Positions 27,297 to 36,332 of a stretch of DNA of 64,000 bases are shown piece after piece. Position numbers and translations under genes: made by a program. Every line of letters begins with the position of its first letter. The first letter of the stretch is position 1. Source of the DNA: Roseovarius bejariae (lineage in GTDB: Bacteria > Pseudomonadota > Alphaproteobacteria > Rhodobacterales > Rhodobacteraceae). Where the stretch lies: the NCBI RefSeq assembly GCF_009669325.1, contig NZ_SZWE01000001.1, forward strand, positions 124,402 to 188,401, in the 5' to 3' direction. The notes below the pieces were generated by a model that saw only the letters and a program-made list of their open reading frames with translations, had not been told where the DNA came from and did not search any database.

Positions 27297-29120
27297 TCAG
27301 CCAGCATTTTCCGCCTTTTCCTCTAGGGTAAGCCACTCTTCCTCGGCTTGCCCCAATGCCTCCTGCCGGGCACTCAGGGCCTCGGTCGCCTTCTTGAACT
27401 TGACCGGCTCGCGGGTGAAAAGCTCGGGATCGGCCAGCAACTCTTCCAGCTTGGCGATCTCGGCTTCCAAGCGCTCCAATTCCTTCGGGAGTTCTTCAAG
27501 CCGATGTTTTTCGGTGAAACTCAGTTTTGGTTTCGCCTGTGACTTCGGCTTCAACTCTGCCTTCTTACCCTTTGGTTTTACATCTTTTTTTGGCGCATCA
27601 TCCAATGCAGAATCGCCCTTTTGCGCCTGATAATCCGTCCAGCCGCCAGCATAAACCGTGGCACGGCCGTTGCCTTCCATGGCGATGGTCGTGGTGGCGA
27701 CACGGTCCAGAAAATCCCGGTCGTGACTAACCAACAGGACCGTTCCGTCGTAGTCGTCCAGAAGTTCCTGCAACAGGTCCAGCGTTTCGATATCCAGATC
27801 GTTGGTGGGTTCGTCCAGCACAAGGACGTTACTTTCCCGCGCCATCAACTTGGCCAGCAGCAACCGCGCTTTTTCCCCACCTGACAAGGACTTAACAGGC
27901 GCTCTTGCCTGCCGCTCATCGAACAGAAAATCCTTGAGGTAGCCCACGACATGGCGCGGCTGCCCCCGCACCATGACCTGATCGGCCTGCCCCGAAACGC
28001 GCATATCCTTGTCGCCTGTCAGGCTGTCCCAAAGGCTCATCTCGGGGTCAAGCTGCGCGCGGGCCTGATCGAAGACCACAGGCAACAGGTTGGTGCCATG
28101 GGTGACGCTGCCGTCATCCGGCTCCACCTCTTTCAACAGCGTCTTGAGCAGCGTGGTTTTGCCCACCCCATTCGGCCCGACAAAGGCCACCCGATCCCCA
28201 CGCTGAATGCGGATCGAGAAATCTCGCAGGATGAGCTTATCTTCGTAAGCCTTTGATATATCCTTGGCTTCTATGACCTTCTTGCCGGACTTGGGGCCTG
28301 ACTCCAGCGCCATGGCCGCCGTACCTTGCCGCTTGATCTGCGCGGCGCGTTCGGCGCGCAGGTCTTGCAGGGCGCGCACACGGCCCTGGTTGCGCTTGCG
28401 CCGCGCGCTGATGCCCTCCACGGCCCATCGGGCCTCGGACTTGATCTTGCGATCCAGCTTGTGGCGGGCTTCGTCTTCCTCTTGCCAGATCTTGTCGCGC
28501 CACGCCTCGAACCCTTCGAAGCCACGCTCCTGGCGTCGCACATTTCCCCTGTCGATCCAAAGGGTTGCGCGGGTAAGTTCACGCAAAAACGCGCGGTCGT
28601 GGCTGATCAGGACAAAGGCGGCGCGGGTCTGTTTCAACTCGGCCTCAAGCCATGCGATCGCTTCGATATCCAGATGGTTCGTCGGCTCGTCCAGCAGCAT
28701 CAGGTCCGGCGCTTCTGCCATGAGCTTGGCCAAGGCCGCGCGCCGCCGCTCCCCGCCCGAGGCGGTTTCGACCGGGCGCTCGGGGTCGAATTTCAAGCCC
28801 TCTGCCGCCATCTCGACACGGTACATCTCACCGGCCTCAAGCGCGCTTGAGGCAAACTCGCCAAGCGTGGAAAACCCTGACATATCAGGCTCTTGCTCCA
28901 TGTATCCAACGCTGGTGCCCGGCGGCACGACGCGATCCCCGGCATCGGCTTCGACCAATCCCGCCATGACTTTCATGAGGGTGGATTTCCCCGATCCATT
29001 GCGCCCGACAAGCGCCACCCGGTCCCCCGGCTGGATCACCAGAGAAAGGTCATGAAACACGGGATCGCCCCCGAAGGTCAGCGATATGTCGGAGAGTTGC
29101 ATAAGCGGAGCACGAGCCAT
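27297..29120 (-). CDS. uup: ABC-F family ATPase (Uup-like)
   Basis: A 607-residue protein with two ABC domains and no membrane helices, as in ABC-F proteins that act on ribosomes or, for Uup, in DNA/ribosome maintenance. The first domain has VGRNGSGKS and the second GPNGVGKT. The Walker B motifs are LLLDEPTNHLDIEA and LVLDEPTNDLDIET. The linker region LKQTRAAFVLISHDRAFLRELTR is typical. The C-terminal Lys-rich linker plus coiled-coil (RLEELPKELERLEAEIAKLEEL) is the Uup-type C-terminal domain. Inverted TACCGAC arrays flank the gene at 27249-27288 and 29174-29206. Confidence 0.92.
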   Translation of the reverse strand: MARAPLMQLSDISLTFGGDPVFHDLSLVIQPGDRVALVGRNGSGKSTLMKVMAGLVEADAGDRVVPPGTSVGYMEQEPDMSGFSTLGEFASSALEAGEMYRVEMAAEGLKFDPERPVETASGGERRRAALAKLMAEAPDLMLLDEPTNHLDIEAIAWLEAELKQTRAAFVLISHDRAFLRELTRATLWIDRGNVRRQERGFEGFEAWRDKIWQEEDEARHKLDRKIKSEARWAVEGISARRKRNQGRVRALQDLRAERAAQIKRQGTAAMALESGPKSGKKVIEAKDISKAYEDKLILRDFSIRIQRGDRVAFVGPNGVGKTTLLKTLLKEVEPDDGSVTHGTNLLPVVFDQARAQLDPEMSLWDSLTGDKDMRVSGQADQVMVRGQPRHVVGYLKDFLFDERQARAPVKSLSGGEKARLLLAKLMARESNVLVLDEPTNDLDIETLDLLQELLDDYDGTVLLVSHDRDFLDRVATTTIAMEGNGRATVYAGGWTDYQAQKGDSALDDAPKKDVKPKGKKAELKPKSQAKPKLSFTEKHRLEELPKELERLEAEIAKLEELLADPELFTREPVKFKKATEALSARQEALGQAEEEWLTLEEKAENAG

Positions 29121-29173
29121 GCAAGCGGGCTATCCCGGGGCCGCGCAGGCGTCAAGATGGGCTGAAAGCCCGC

Positions 29174-29206
29174 GTCGGTATCATGTCGGTATTTTGTCGG
29201 TATCGC
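29174..29206. repeat. 11-bp-period array of GTCGGTA (right copy, inverted)
   Basis: Three GTCGGTA units start at 29174, 29185 and 29196, again with an exact 11-bp period, and a degraded fourth (GGCGGTT) is at 29207. It is the reverse complement of the left array; the two share TACCGACatgaTACCGAC. It lies in the promoter region of the ABC-F gene. Confidence 0.8.
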
Positions 29207-29221
29207 GGCGGTTCCACGCGC

Positions 29222-29962
29222 CTATTGCGCCACGGCCCGCAACAGGCGTTTTCGCGACGGGGGAATCGCCGCGATTTCCAGCCCGGTGAAAACATGCAGA
29301 GTGTTCATCTGCCGATCCACGACCGCATGGTCACTGACCCACCCCCCCATCAGCAGATAGGTCCTGAGCAACGGCGGCATACGCAACATGGCCTGCTTCG
29401 CATCCGGCTTGCGACGGCGCAGCTTCTTGGCGAACTCGACAACCGACGGCGCCTTGACCCGCGGCCACCACCGGCGCGGCGCCAGATGCCGTGCCGCCAG
29501 CATGGCGAAAGCATCGTGATAGGTCTCGGCATCGGTCCCCTTGAACGAGGAACAGCCAAACAGCATCTCGACCCCGTTGTCGTCCACGTAGCGCGTCATC
29601 GCCGCCCATGCGACACGGACGATGTCGGGGTCGCGCGCCTCGGGGTCCACGCAGAAGCGGCCCATTTCCACCATGGGCCCCTCGAAGGACGCAAGCGCCG
29701 ACAACTCGTAGAACTGCGCCGAATAGCTGCGCCCGATCTCATCCCCGCCAGCGAGTGGCAAAATGCGGAAACAACAGACAAGCCGCCCGCTTTCCGCCTC
29801 TTCCACTAGGATATGGGTGCAAATGTCATCGAAAGGATCTTGGTCAAGCCCCGGGCCGGATGGGCCATGGAACGCCAGATACCGCAATCTCTGGGCAGCC
29901 CGGATATCCTCGGGGCCATCGGCATGGCGCGCCAAATACCGCCCCTTTGCAAAACCTGTCAT
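29222..29962 (-). CDS. OlsB-like GNAT acyltransferase (second copy in window)
   Basis: A 246-residue protein of the OlsB / hemolysin-like N-acyltransferase family. It shares with the 7307-8071 gene the layout LRYLAFHG, then VEMGRFCVDPEARDPD, GCSSFKGTDAETYHDAFAMLAARHLAP and MPPLLRTYLLMGGWVSDHAVVD. The start at 29962 (MTGFAKGRYLARHADG) has GGGAG seven bases upstream; a TTG further upstream would extend it. It may make an N-acyl amino-acid lipid other than ornithine lipid. No OlsA partner is adjacent; it lies upstream of the ABC-F gene on the same strand. Confidence 0.82.
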   Translation of the reverse strand: MTGFAKGRYLARHADGPEDIRAAQRLRYLAFHGPSGPGLDQDPFDDICTHILVEEAESGRLVCCFRILPLAGGDEIGRSYSAQFYELSALASFEGPMVEMGRFCVDPEARDPDIVRVAWAAMTRYVDDNGVEMLFGCSSFKGTDAETYHDAFAMLAARHLAPRRWWPRVKAPSVVEFAKKLRRRKPDAKQAMLRMPPLLRTYLLMGGWVSDHAVVDRQMNTLHVFTGLEIAAIPPSRKRLLRAVAQ

Positions 29963-30033
29963 CAGCGTACTCCCGCTGTGGGCCAGCGTATGTGCGCCCC
30001 CCGTATCACGCAAGCCGTGACAGGTCTGTGACG

Positions 30034-30492
30034 TTATCCGCCGAAGGCGTCGGCCGGGTTAATGTTGCCGATATTGCTCAGCAATTGCCGCAGGAAGCCA
30101 TTATCGACCACCGACGAATCGGTCACCCGACGTGACAGTGGCACGACGTTCCCATCCTCAAGACCGAAGCGTTCGATATTGGCAATCGCGTCGGTGTCAT
30201 CGAAGCTGATCGCCAGAACCTGCCGTTCGACAACCTCGGGGCGGAACATGCCGTATTCGCGCACCTTCTTGCGGACATAGTAATAATTGCCGTCCCCCAG
30301 AACGCCGCCAACCGAAGGCGGCCCGACGACATCATCCACCGTGGACCGGGTATCGACGCCCACGACAAGCTGTTGCAGGTCTTCCTCGGGCGGGACATAC
30401 CCATGGTTTCGGTACGTGGCGCTACAAGCGGTGAGCGCCGAAAGGCCCAATGCGGCAACCATCTTTATGATACGGTTTCTACACGCAGACAT
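30034..30492 (-). CDS. bamE: Outer-membrane assembly lipoprotein BamE
   Basis: BamE is a lipoprotein of the BAM complex that folds beta-barrel proteins into the outer membrane. The 152-residue protein has a lipoprotein signal with lipobox LTAC (Cys23) after a short hydrophobic stretch. The SmpA/OmlA fold follows: LVVGVDTRSTVDDVVGPPSVGGV, YYYVRKKVREYGMFRPEVVERQVLAISFDD. It is transcribed divergently from the DUF177 gene, a conserved arrangement beside rpmF-plsX in alphaproteobacteria. Confidence 0.9.
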   Translation of the reverse strand: MSACRNRIIKMVAALGLSALTACSATYRNHGYVPPEEDLQQLVVGVDTRSTVDDVVGPPSVGGVLGDGNYYYVRKKVREYGMFRPEVVERQVLAISFDDTDAIANIERFGLEDGNVVPLSRRVTDSSVVDNGFLRQLLSNIGNINPADAFGG

Positions 30493-30580
30493 CCCTGCCC
30501 CCTTGATCTTGACCGCACGCGGCTTTTATCCCGCTTACAACAAGGTGAGTGCAAGGTTCAAGAAAGGAAGATCGCAGCCC

Positions 30581-31135
30581 ATGCCCGAAAACACCTCCGA
30601 GACCACCGTTTTGCGGGTTTCCGACCTTTCTCAAAGCAAGCCTCATCGCTTTTCCCTGCGTCCGGACAGGCCCGCCATGGAGGCGATTGCCAGCCAGCTT
30701 TCCCTGACCGGTTTGCGCAAATTGTCCTTTTCCGGCGAATTGCGGCCCGACCGCGGGCGTGACTGGCGGCTGGAGGGCACCCTGGGCGCCACGGTCACCC
30801 AGCCCTGTGTCGTGTCGCTTGAGCCCGTGACAACCCGGCTTGACGTTCAGGTGACGCGGCGGTTTCTGGACGAGATGCCGCACGAAACGGCCAGCGCCGA
30901 AGAAATCGAGATGGCAGAGGATGAAACCATCGACCCGCTGGGCAGCCGCATTGACCTTGAGGCCGTGATGATCGAGGCACTTGCCCTGGCGCTTCCCGAC
31001 TACCCCCGCAAGGAGGACAACGCCCCCGTCGAGGCCGAGTTTACGCCCCCCGGTGCGCGCCCCATCGAAGAAGAGCGGCAAAAGCCCTTTGCCGGTCTGG
31101 CGGATTTGAAAAAGAAGCTGGAAAGCGACGATTAA
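30581..31135 (+). CDS. DUF177 (YceD) family protein
   Basis: A 184-residue protein of the YceD/DUF177 family, found immediately upstream of rpmF in many bacteria and implicated in 23S rRNA processing. The region SLTGLRKLSFSGELRPDRGRDWRLEGTLGATVTQPCVVSLEPV is characteristic, including the QPCVVSLEP motif around the conserved Cys. The C-terminal GLADLKKKLESDD is also typical. The ATG at 30581 has GAAAGGAAG upstream and is preferred over a long frame starting in the bamE region. Confidence 0.9.
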   Translation: MPENTSETTVLRVSDLSQSKPHRFSLRPDRPAMEAIASQLSLTGLRKLSFSGELRPDRGRDWRLEGTLGATVTQPCVVSLEPVTTRLDVQVTRRFLDEMPHETASAEEIEMAEDETIDPLGSRIDLEAVMIEALALALPDYPRKEDNAPVEAEFTPPGARPIEEERQKPFAGLADLKKKLESDD

Positions 31136-31165
31136 GACACTGCACGTGGGCTTGTAAAAAATCGC

Positions 31166-31193
31166 TTGCCCTGAAGGGGATTCGCTGTATTTT
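31166..31193 (+). promoter_or_regulatory. Promoter for rpmF-plsX-fabH
   Basis: TTGCCC (31166-31171) and TATTTT (31188-31193) are spaced 16 bp apart, 111 bp before the rpmF start. A perfect 8-bp hairpin in the leader (GGCGGCTC at 31224 / GAGCCGCC at 31244) may be a regulatory or stabilising element. Confidence 0.5.
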
Positions 31194-31303
31194 CGCGCTC
31201 TCACCGGAATTTGGGGTTGAACCGGCGGCTCATGACAGATTAAGAGCCGCCTAAACCCGTGAAACCCGGGCCACCGAGGCCCACAGGAAATTGAGGTTGT
31301 GAC

Positions 31304-31510
31304 ATGGCTGTCCAACAGAACAAAGTATCGAAATCGCGCCGCAACAACCGTCGTGCGCATGACGCCCTGACGGCGGCCAACCCGAACGAGTGCCCCAACT
31401 GCGGTGAGCTCAAGCGCCCGCACCACGTGTGCTCGGCCTGCGGCCATTATGCCGACCGCGAAGTCGTGGCCCTGGCCGACGAAGTCGATCTGGACGACGA
31501 CGCAGCCTGA
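31304..31510 (+). CDS. rpmF: 50S ribosomal protein L32
   Basis: A 68-residue L32. It begins [19 protein letters not shown] and carries the zinc-ribbon cysteines NCGEL...[10 protein letters not shown]. It heads the rpmF-plsX-fabH gene order that is strongly conserved in proteobacteria, linking ribosome and lipid synthesis. Confidence 0.98.
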   Translation: MAVQQNKVSKSRRNNRRAHDALTAANPNECPNCGELKRPHHVCSACGHYADREVVALADEVDLDDDAA

Positions 31511-31534
31511 GCACACTAGAAGGCGGGCGTCCGC

Positions 31535-32641
31535 ATGACCGAAAACTCGGATCACACGACGGCCACGCCCGTGCCTATTGTTATCTCGGTTGACGCCATG
31601 GGCGGCGATCAGGGGCCGGCAGCTGTTGTTGCCGGCATTTCCCTGTCTGCCCACAAGAATCCCGACATCGGTTTTATCCTGCACGGCCAGAAAGAGGTTC
31701 TGGAGCCGTTGGTGGCCAAACGTCGCGACCTGAAAGGCCGGTGCGAGATACGCCATGCCCCCGACGTCGTCTCGATGGAGGACAAGCCGGCCAACGTGCT
31801 GCGCAACGGTCGCGAGACCTCGATGTGGTCTGCGCTGGAATCGGTGCGCAATGGCGAGGCGACGGTATGCGTATCCTGTGGCAACACCGGCGCCTTGATG
31901 CTGCTTTCGGTCATGCGCCTGCGCAAACTGCCCGGGATTTACCGCCCCGCCATCGGCGTCCTTTGGCCGTCCCAGAATCCGCAAGGCTTCAACATCATGC
32001 TCGATGGCGGCGCCGACATCCGCGCCGATGCCAAGGACCTGATGCAATACGCGTTGATGGGTGTCTCCTATGCGCGCAACGGGTTCGACCTTGCCCATCC
32101 ACGCGTGGGCCTTCTCAATGTCGGCACGGAAGAGCACAAGGGCCGTGCCGAGTTGAAGGAAGCCTATGACCTGATTTCGGCCAATGCCCGCCTCGCGGAT
32201 TTTGAATTCGTAGGCTTTGTCGAGGGCCGCGACCTGCCCGGCACCACCTGCGACGTGATTGTCACCGATGGCTTTACCGGCAACGTGGCGCTGAAGACCG
32301 GCGAAGGCACCGCGGGCCTCATCTCGGACCTGTTGAAAGAGGCCTTCCGCTATTCGCCCTTGTCGCGCCTGGCCTCGCTTCTGGCGCTCACCTCTCTGCG
32401 ACGCCTGAAGAAACGGATCGACCCGCGCCGCGCCAATGGCGGTGTTTTCCTTGGCCTCAATGGCACGGTCGTCAAATCGCACGGATCGGCAGATGCAATG
32501 GGGGTTTCCTCGGCGGTGAAACTGGCCTTCCAACTGGCGCAAACCGGTTTCAACGAAAAACTGGCAGCGCGGGTTGCATCCGCCTCGATGCTCGAACAAG
32601 ATGCAGCGACCGAAGACTCAAGCGACGGTGAAAAAGAATGA
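31535..32641 (+). CDS. plsX: Phosphate acyltransferase PlsX
   Basis: PlsX makes acyl phosphate from acyl-ACP, the first step of PlsX/PlsY phospholipid synthesis. At 368 residues it has the PlsX signatures ISVDAMGGDQGPAAVVAG near the start, VSCGNTGALMLLSVMRLRKLPGIYRPAI, NVGTEEHKG, and VTDGFTGNVALKTGEGTA. The stop overlaps the fabH start by ATGA. Confidence 0.97.
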   Translation: MTENSDHTTATPVPIVISVDAMGGDQGPAAVVAGISLSAHKNPDIGFILHGQKEVLEPLVAKRRDLKGRCEIRHAPDVVSMEDKPANVLRNGRETSMWSALESVRNGEATVCVSCGNTGALMLLSVMRLRKLPGIYRPAIGVLWPSQNPQGFNIMLDGGADIRADAKDLMQYALMGVSYARNGFDLAHPRVGLLNVGTEEHKGRAELKEAYDLISANARLADFEFVGFVEGRDLPGTTCDVIVTDGFTGNVALKTGEGTAGLISDLLKEAFRYSPLSRLASLLALTSLRRLKKRIDPRRANGGVFLGLNGTVVKSHGSADAMGVSSAVKLAFQLAQTGFNEKLAARVASASMLEQDAATEDSSDGEKE

Positions 32642-33612
32642 CATTGCGCGCCGTTGTCGAGGGCGTTGGACACTACCTGCCTGACCGTGTGGTCCCCAAC
32701 TCGGAATTCGAAAAATCCCTCGATACATCGGATGAATGGATTCGCACACGTTCAGGAATCGAACGCCGCCATTTCGCCGCCGAGGATGAGACAACCTCGG
32801 ATCTGGCGGTCCATGCGGCGCGTGCCGCCTTGGAAAACGCCGGGCTGGCCATCGATGACATTGATGGCGTGATCGTCGCCACCTCGACCCCGGATCTCAC
32901 CTTTCCGTCGGTGGCCACCATGGTGCAGCGCGATCTTGGCATGACGCGCGGTTTCGGTTTTGACGTACAGGCGGTTTGCGCCGGCTTCATCTATGCACTG
33001 ACCAATGCCAATGCCCTGATCCTCGCGGGACAGGCCAAGCGCCTATTGGTGATCGGGGCCGAGACCTTCAGCCGAATCATGGATTGGACCGACCGGTCGA
33101 CCTGTGTCCTGTTCGGCGATGGCGCGGGGGCTGTGATCCTGTCCGCGCAGGAGGGGGAAGGCACCAACACGGATCGCGGCATCCTTTCGGCAGACCTCAA
33201 TTCCGACGGGCGCTATCGCGATATGCTTTACGTCGATGGCGGGGTTTCGACCACCGGATCGGCAGGCAAGCTGCGGATGCAGGGCAATCCCCTGTTTCGG
33301 CAGGCGGTCGAAAAGCTGACCACCACCGCCGACACCGCGCTCGACAAGATCGGCCTTGAGGGATCGGACGTGGATTGGATCGTCCCGCATCAGGCCAATA
33401 TCCGCATCATACAGGGCACCGCCAAGAAAATGGGCGTGCCGATGGACCGGGTGATCGTCACCGTTCAGGACCACGGGAACACCTCGGCGGCCTCGATTCC
33501 GCTGGCCCTTTCGGTGGGCGTTTCCGAAGGGCGCATCAAACCCGGCGACCTTGTCCTTTCCGAAGCAATCGGCGGCGGTTTGGCATGGGGCGCGGTGGTT
33601 ATACGCTGGTAA
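32638..33612 (+). CDS. fabH: Beta-ketoacyl-ACP synthase III
   Basis: FabH starts fatty-acid synthesis by condensing acetyl-CoA with malonyl-ACP. The 324-residue thiolase-fold enzyme has the catalytic triad: Cys in VQAVCAGFIYAL, His in IVPHQANIRI and Asn in DHGNTSAASIPLAL. The C-terminal GGGLAWGAVVIRW is diagnostic. The ATG overlaps the plsX stop (ATGA), so it is translationally coupled. Confidence 0.98.
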   Translation: MTLRAVVEGVGHYLPDRVVPNSEFEKSLDTSDEWIRTRSGIERRHFAAEDETTSDLAVHAARAALENAGLAIDDIDGVIVATSTPDLTFPSVATMVQRDLGMTRGFGFDVQAVCAGFIYALTNANALILAGQAKRLLVIGAETFSRIMDWTDRSTCVLFGDGAGAVILSAQEGEGTNTDRGILSADLNSDGRYRDMLYVDGGVSTTGSAGKLRMQGNPLFRQAVEKLTTTADTALDKIGLEGSDVDWIVPHQANIRIIQGTAKKMGVPMDRVIVTVQDHGNTSAASIPLALSVGVSEGRIKPGDLVLSEAIGGGLAWGAVVIRW

Positions 33613-33668
33613 TTCGCAAAAAATCGCTCTTTTCCGGGGGTTATGGCCCGGCTTGCAAGTCGTTGACG

Positions 33669-33697
33669 TTGACTCGGAAATTCCTTCGGTCCTAAAG
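33669..33697 (+). promoter_or_regulatory. Possible promoter for ihfA
   Basis: TTGACT (33669-33674) and CTAAAG (33692-33697) with 17-bp spacing, about 25 bp upstream of ihfA. The -10 is weak. Confidence 0.35.
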
Positions 33698-33722
33698 TCC
33701 CATCAAAGACAGAGGGGTCGTG

Positions 33723-34025
33723 ATGGATAACAAGACATTAACAAGACTGGACTTGAGCGAAGCGGTGTTTCGTGAGGTCGGTCTGTCGCGCAATGACTCG
33801 GCACAATTGGTTGAAAGTATTCTTGGACATATGTCCGATGCCTTGGCCCGTGGCGAGCAGGTCAAGATTTCGTCTTTCGGCACCTTTTCGGTGCGCGAGA
33901 AATCGGCCCGCGTCGGACGCAACCCCAAAACCGGCGAAGAAGTACCGATCAAACCGCGCCGCGTTCTGACCTTCCGCCCCTCGCACCTGATGAAGGAACG
34001 CGTGGCCGCGGGCAACAAAGGTTAA
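33723..34025 (+). CDS. ihfA: Integration host factor subunit alpha
   Basis: IHF-alpha bends DNA as part of the IHF heterodimer in replication, recombination and transcription. The protein is 100 residues with the HU/IHF fold: [26 protein letters not shown] at the start, then [41 protein letters not shown], where GRNPKTG is the DNA-inserting hairpin. A GTG three bases earlier is possible, but the ATG at 33723 has GAGGGG at correct spacing. Confidence 0.95.
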   Translation: MDNKTLTRLDLSEAVFREVGLSRNDSAQLVESILGHMSDALARGEQVKISSFGTFSVREKSARVGRNPKTGEEVPIKPRRVLTFRPSHLMKERVAAGNKG

Positions 34026-34037
34026 GCAAACGACAAG

Positions 34038-35021
34038 ATGCCCAAATCCGCAGACGCCTTTCGCACCATAAGCGAAGTCGCCGACTGGCTTGAGACCCCG
34101 GCGCATGTGCTGCGGTTCTGGGAAAGCAAGTTCAGTCAGGTCAAACCCGTCAAGCGCGCCGGTGGGCGTCGGTATTACCGCCCTGCCGACATGTTGCTTC
34201 TCGGGGGTATCAAAAAGCTGCTGCATGATGACGGTATGACCATCAAGGGCGTGCAGAAAGTCCTTCGCGAACATGGCGTCAAGCACGTTGCGGCGATGTC
34301 TCAACCACTTGATGAAGATACCGAACCCGAAGACAGCGGTATCACGTTGGACGCCCAGCCAGCCGAACCCAGCAGCGCCACAATCGTGGACTTCAAATCT
34401 TCGTCTGGGGGCAAACCCGCACCCGACACCAATGATGAGCCAACCGAAAGCGCGCCTGTCGAGGCAGAGGATGTTCTCGTGAACGCCACGAGTGACACCC
34501 CACCAGACGAAGCGCCCGATACCCTTGCCGCAGAAACCGAAGACAGCCTTCTCGACGACGATGGCGCCGATAGTGCGCCCCTCGCTCCGTCGCAGGCCCC
34601 CGATACCCTGGCTGGGGGCGCGCCGGATGGGGTTGAGGATACAGTGCGCGATGCCCTGTCCGGTACAGGGGCCCATGACACCGACGCACCGGAGGGCGAG
34701 GAACCGGCACCGCAAGACGACGACACGTCGCCTGTCCCCGCCATGCCCAGTTTCCAGCATCAGCGCGCCGACGTGGACGAGAGCACGTCACATGCGGACG
34801 ACACTGCCGATACGCAGACTACTGAAACCTCCCCGCCACCCCCTGCCCCGGCGCAGATCAAGGTGCCCGAGGACCCCGAGGATGGCCTGAGTGCCGCCCC
34901 CGGCCTTCTCTCGCGGCTTCTTGACCACCATGGCCCGCTCGATCCGGCCACGGCCAAGAAACTGGCGCCGTTGGTGGATCGTCTGCGTGCCTTGCAAAGC
35001 GGCACATCGGCCCAAGGCTGA
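34038..35021 (+). CDS. MerR-family regulator with long acidic tail
   Basis: A 327-residue protein. Its N-terminal MerR-type helix-turn-helix ([25 protein letters not shown]...[31 protein letters not shown]) resembles the MerR protein that follows ihfA in other alphaproteobacteria. After residue 85 there is a long Asp/Glu/Pro/Thr-rich disordered stretch, then a short C-terminal helical segment ([26 protein letters not shown]). No metal-binding cysteines are present, so it is not a classical metal sensor. It lies 12 bp downstream of ihfA. Confidence 0.88.
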   Translation: MPKSADAFRTISEVADWLETPAHVLRFWESKFSQVKPVKRAGGRRYYRPADMLLLGGIKKLLHDDGMTIKGVQKVLREHGVKHVAAMSQPLDEDTEPEDSGITLDAQPAEPSSATIVDFKSSSGGKPAPDTNDEPTESAPVEAEDVLVNATSDTPPDEAPDTLAAETEDSLLDDDGADSAPLAPSQAPDTLAGGAPDGVEDTVRDALSGTGAHDTDAPEGEEPAPQDDDTSPVPAMPSFQHQRADVDESTSHADDTADTQTTETSPPPPAPAQIKVPEDPEDGLSAAPGLLSRLLDHHGPLDPATAKKLAPLVDRLRALQSGTSAQG

Positions 35022-35087
35022 GTTTCGAAGAAAATTCCGAAAATCCCCCTTGTTCCCGGTGCGAAAACAGGTATGTAACGCCTCAGT

Positions 35088-35164
35088 CGGGCTATAGCGC
35101 AGTCTGGTAGCGCGTCCGTCTGGGGGACGGGAGGTCGCAGGTTCGAATCCTGCTAGCCCGACCA
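35088..35164 (+). tRNA. tRNA-Pro (anticodon GGG)
   Basis: A 77-nt tRNA. The acceptor CGGGCTA pairs with TAGCCCG, and the anticodon loop CTGGGGG gives GGG. The T-arm contains GGTTCGAATCC. CCA is encoded at 35162-35164. Confidence 0.96.
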
Positions 35165-35241
35165 TTTCACACCGCCCCCGACATCACAGGCCCCGGCCCC
35201 GGCATTACCCGGCGCAGGGCGCCCGCGCAGGGAGGGCGACA

Positions 35242-36315
35242 ATGACCGGTGTTTTGGCAAGCCAACAGATTTCGGCCCTGATCGCCGATGGGCGTTTGTC
35301 GGCCCAACCCGCGATCCTGCCCGAACAGGTCCAACCCGCCAGCCTTGATTTGCGCCTTGGCACCGTGGCCTACCGCGTGCGCGCCTCTTTTCTGGCCGGG
35401 CATGGCCGGACAGTGGCCGAACGTCTGGACGAATTCGAAATGCATCGAATCGACCTCAGCCAGGGCGCGGTTCTTGAAAAGGGCTGTGTCTATGTGGTGC
35501 CCCTGATGGAGCACCTGGACCTGCCCGCCGATATGCAGGCGGTGGCCAATGCCAAATCCTCGACCGGGCGGCTTGATCTGTTAACCCGCGCCATTACCGA
35601 TGGCGGAACGGAATTCGACCGCATCGCGCCGGGCTATTCCGGCCCGCTTTATGCCGAGATTTGCCCGCGCTCTTTCTCGGTTCTGGTGCGTCCCGGTATG
35701 CGCCTGAACCAAATCCGGTTCCGCGCCGGACAAGCACAGCTTACCGACGACGCGCTTCGCGCCCTCCACGCCGAAACCCCGCTGGTGGATGGCGAGGCGG
35801 TGATCAGCGACGGCTTGGGCTTTTCCGTCGATTTGAAGCCCGAAAGCGGGACGCTGGTGGGTTACCGCGCCAAACCCCATACCGGGGTGATTGATCTGGA
35901 CAATATCGCGGGCTACGACGCGGCAGAGTATTGGGAAGAGGTGCATTCCGACACGGGCCGCATCATCCTTGACCCCGGCGCGTTCTATATACTTGTCAGT
36001 CGCGAAGCGGTGCATATCCCGCCTCAATATGCCGCCGAAATGGCCCCCTATCTGGCCATGGTGGGCGAATTCCGGGTGCATTATGCAGGATTCTTCGACC
36101 CCGGTTTCGGCCATGATGCAGCGGGCGGCGAAGGCTCACGCGGTGTTCTTGAGGTACGCTGTCACGAGGCACCTTTCGTGCTGGAACACGGACAGGTCGT
36201 GGGCCGTCTGGTTTATGAACACATGGATCAGGCCCCGCAGCAGCTTTATGGCGCGGGGATCAAATCGAATTATCAGGGCCAAGGCCTGAAACTGTCCAAG
36301 CATTTCCGCGCCTGA
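35242..36315 (+). CDS. dcd: 2'-deoxycytidine 5'-triphosphate deaminase
   Basis: dCTP deaminase supplies dUTP for thymidylate synthesis. At 357 residues it is nearly twice the E. coli Dcd length; this double-length form, with two tandem dUTPase-fold domains, is common in alphaproteobacteria. The first domain has PASLDLRLGTVAYRVRASFL and NAKSSTGRLDLLTRAITDGGTEFD, the latter holding the catalytic Glu region. The second begins near PESGTLVGYRAKPHTGVIDLD and includes VGEFRVHYAGFFDPGFGHD. It stands alone after tRNA-Pro. Confidence 0.93.
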   Translation: MTGVLASQQISALIADGRLSAQPAILPEQVQPASLDLRLGTVAYRVRASFLAGHGRTVAERLDEFEMHRIDLSQGAVLEKGCVYVVPLMEHLDLPADMQAVANAKSSTGRLDLLTRAITDGGTEFDRIAPGYSGPLYAEICPRSFSVLVRPGMRLNQIRFRAGQAQLTDDALRALHAETPLVDGEAVISDGLGFSVDLKPESGTLVGYRAKPHTGVIDLDNIAGYDAAEYWEEVHSDTGRIILDPGAFYILVSREAVHIPPQYAAEMAPYLAMVGEFRVHYAGFFDPGFGHDAAGGEGSRGVLEVRCHEAPFVLEHGQVVGRLVYEHMDQAPQQLYGAGIKSNYQGQGLKLSKHFRA

Positions 36316-36332
36316 ACGCGGCGCGAACGGAT

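Noticed and set aside
27249..29206. Insertion-element inverted repeats flanking the ABC-F gene
   Set aside because: The arrays are periodic short units without target duplications, and the enclosed gene is an ABC-F ATPase, not a transposase.
30479..32599. A 706-residue minus-strand open frame opposite rpmF and plsX
   Set aside because: It is a shadow of the DUF177, rpmF and plsX genes, which are certain; no domain is visible in it.
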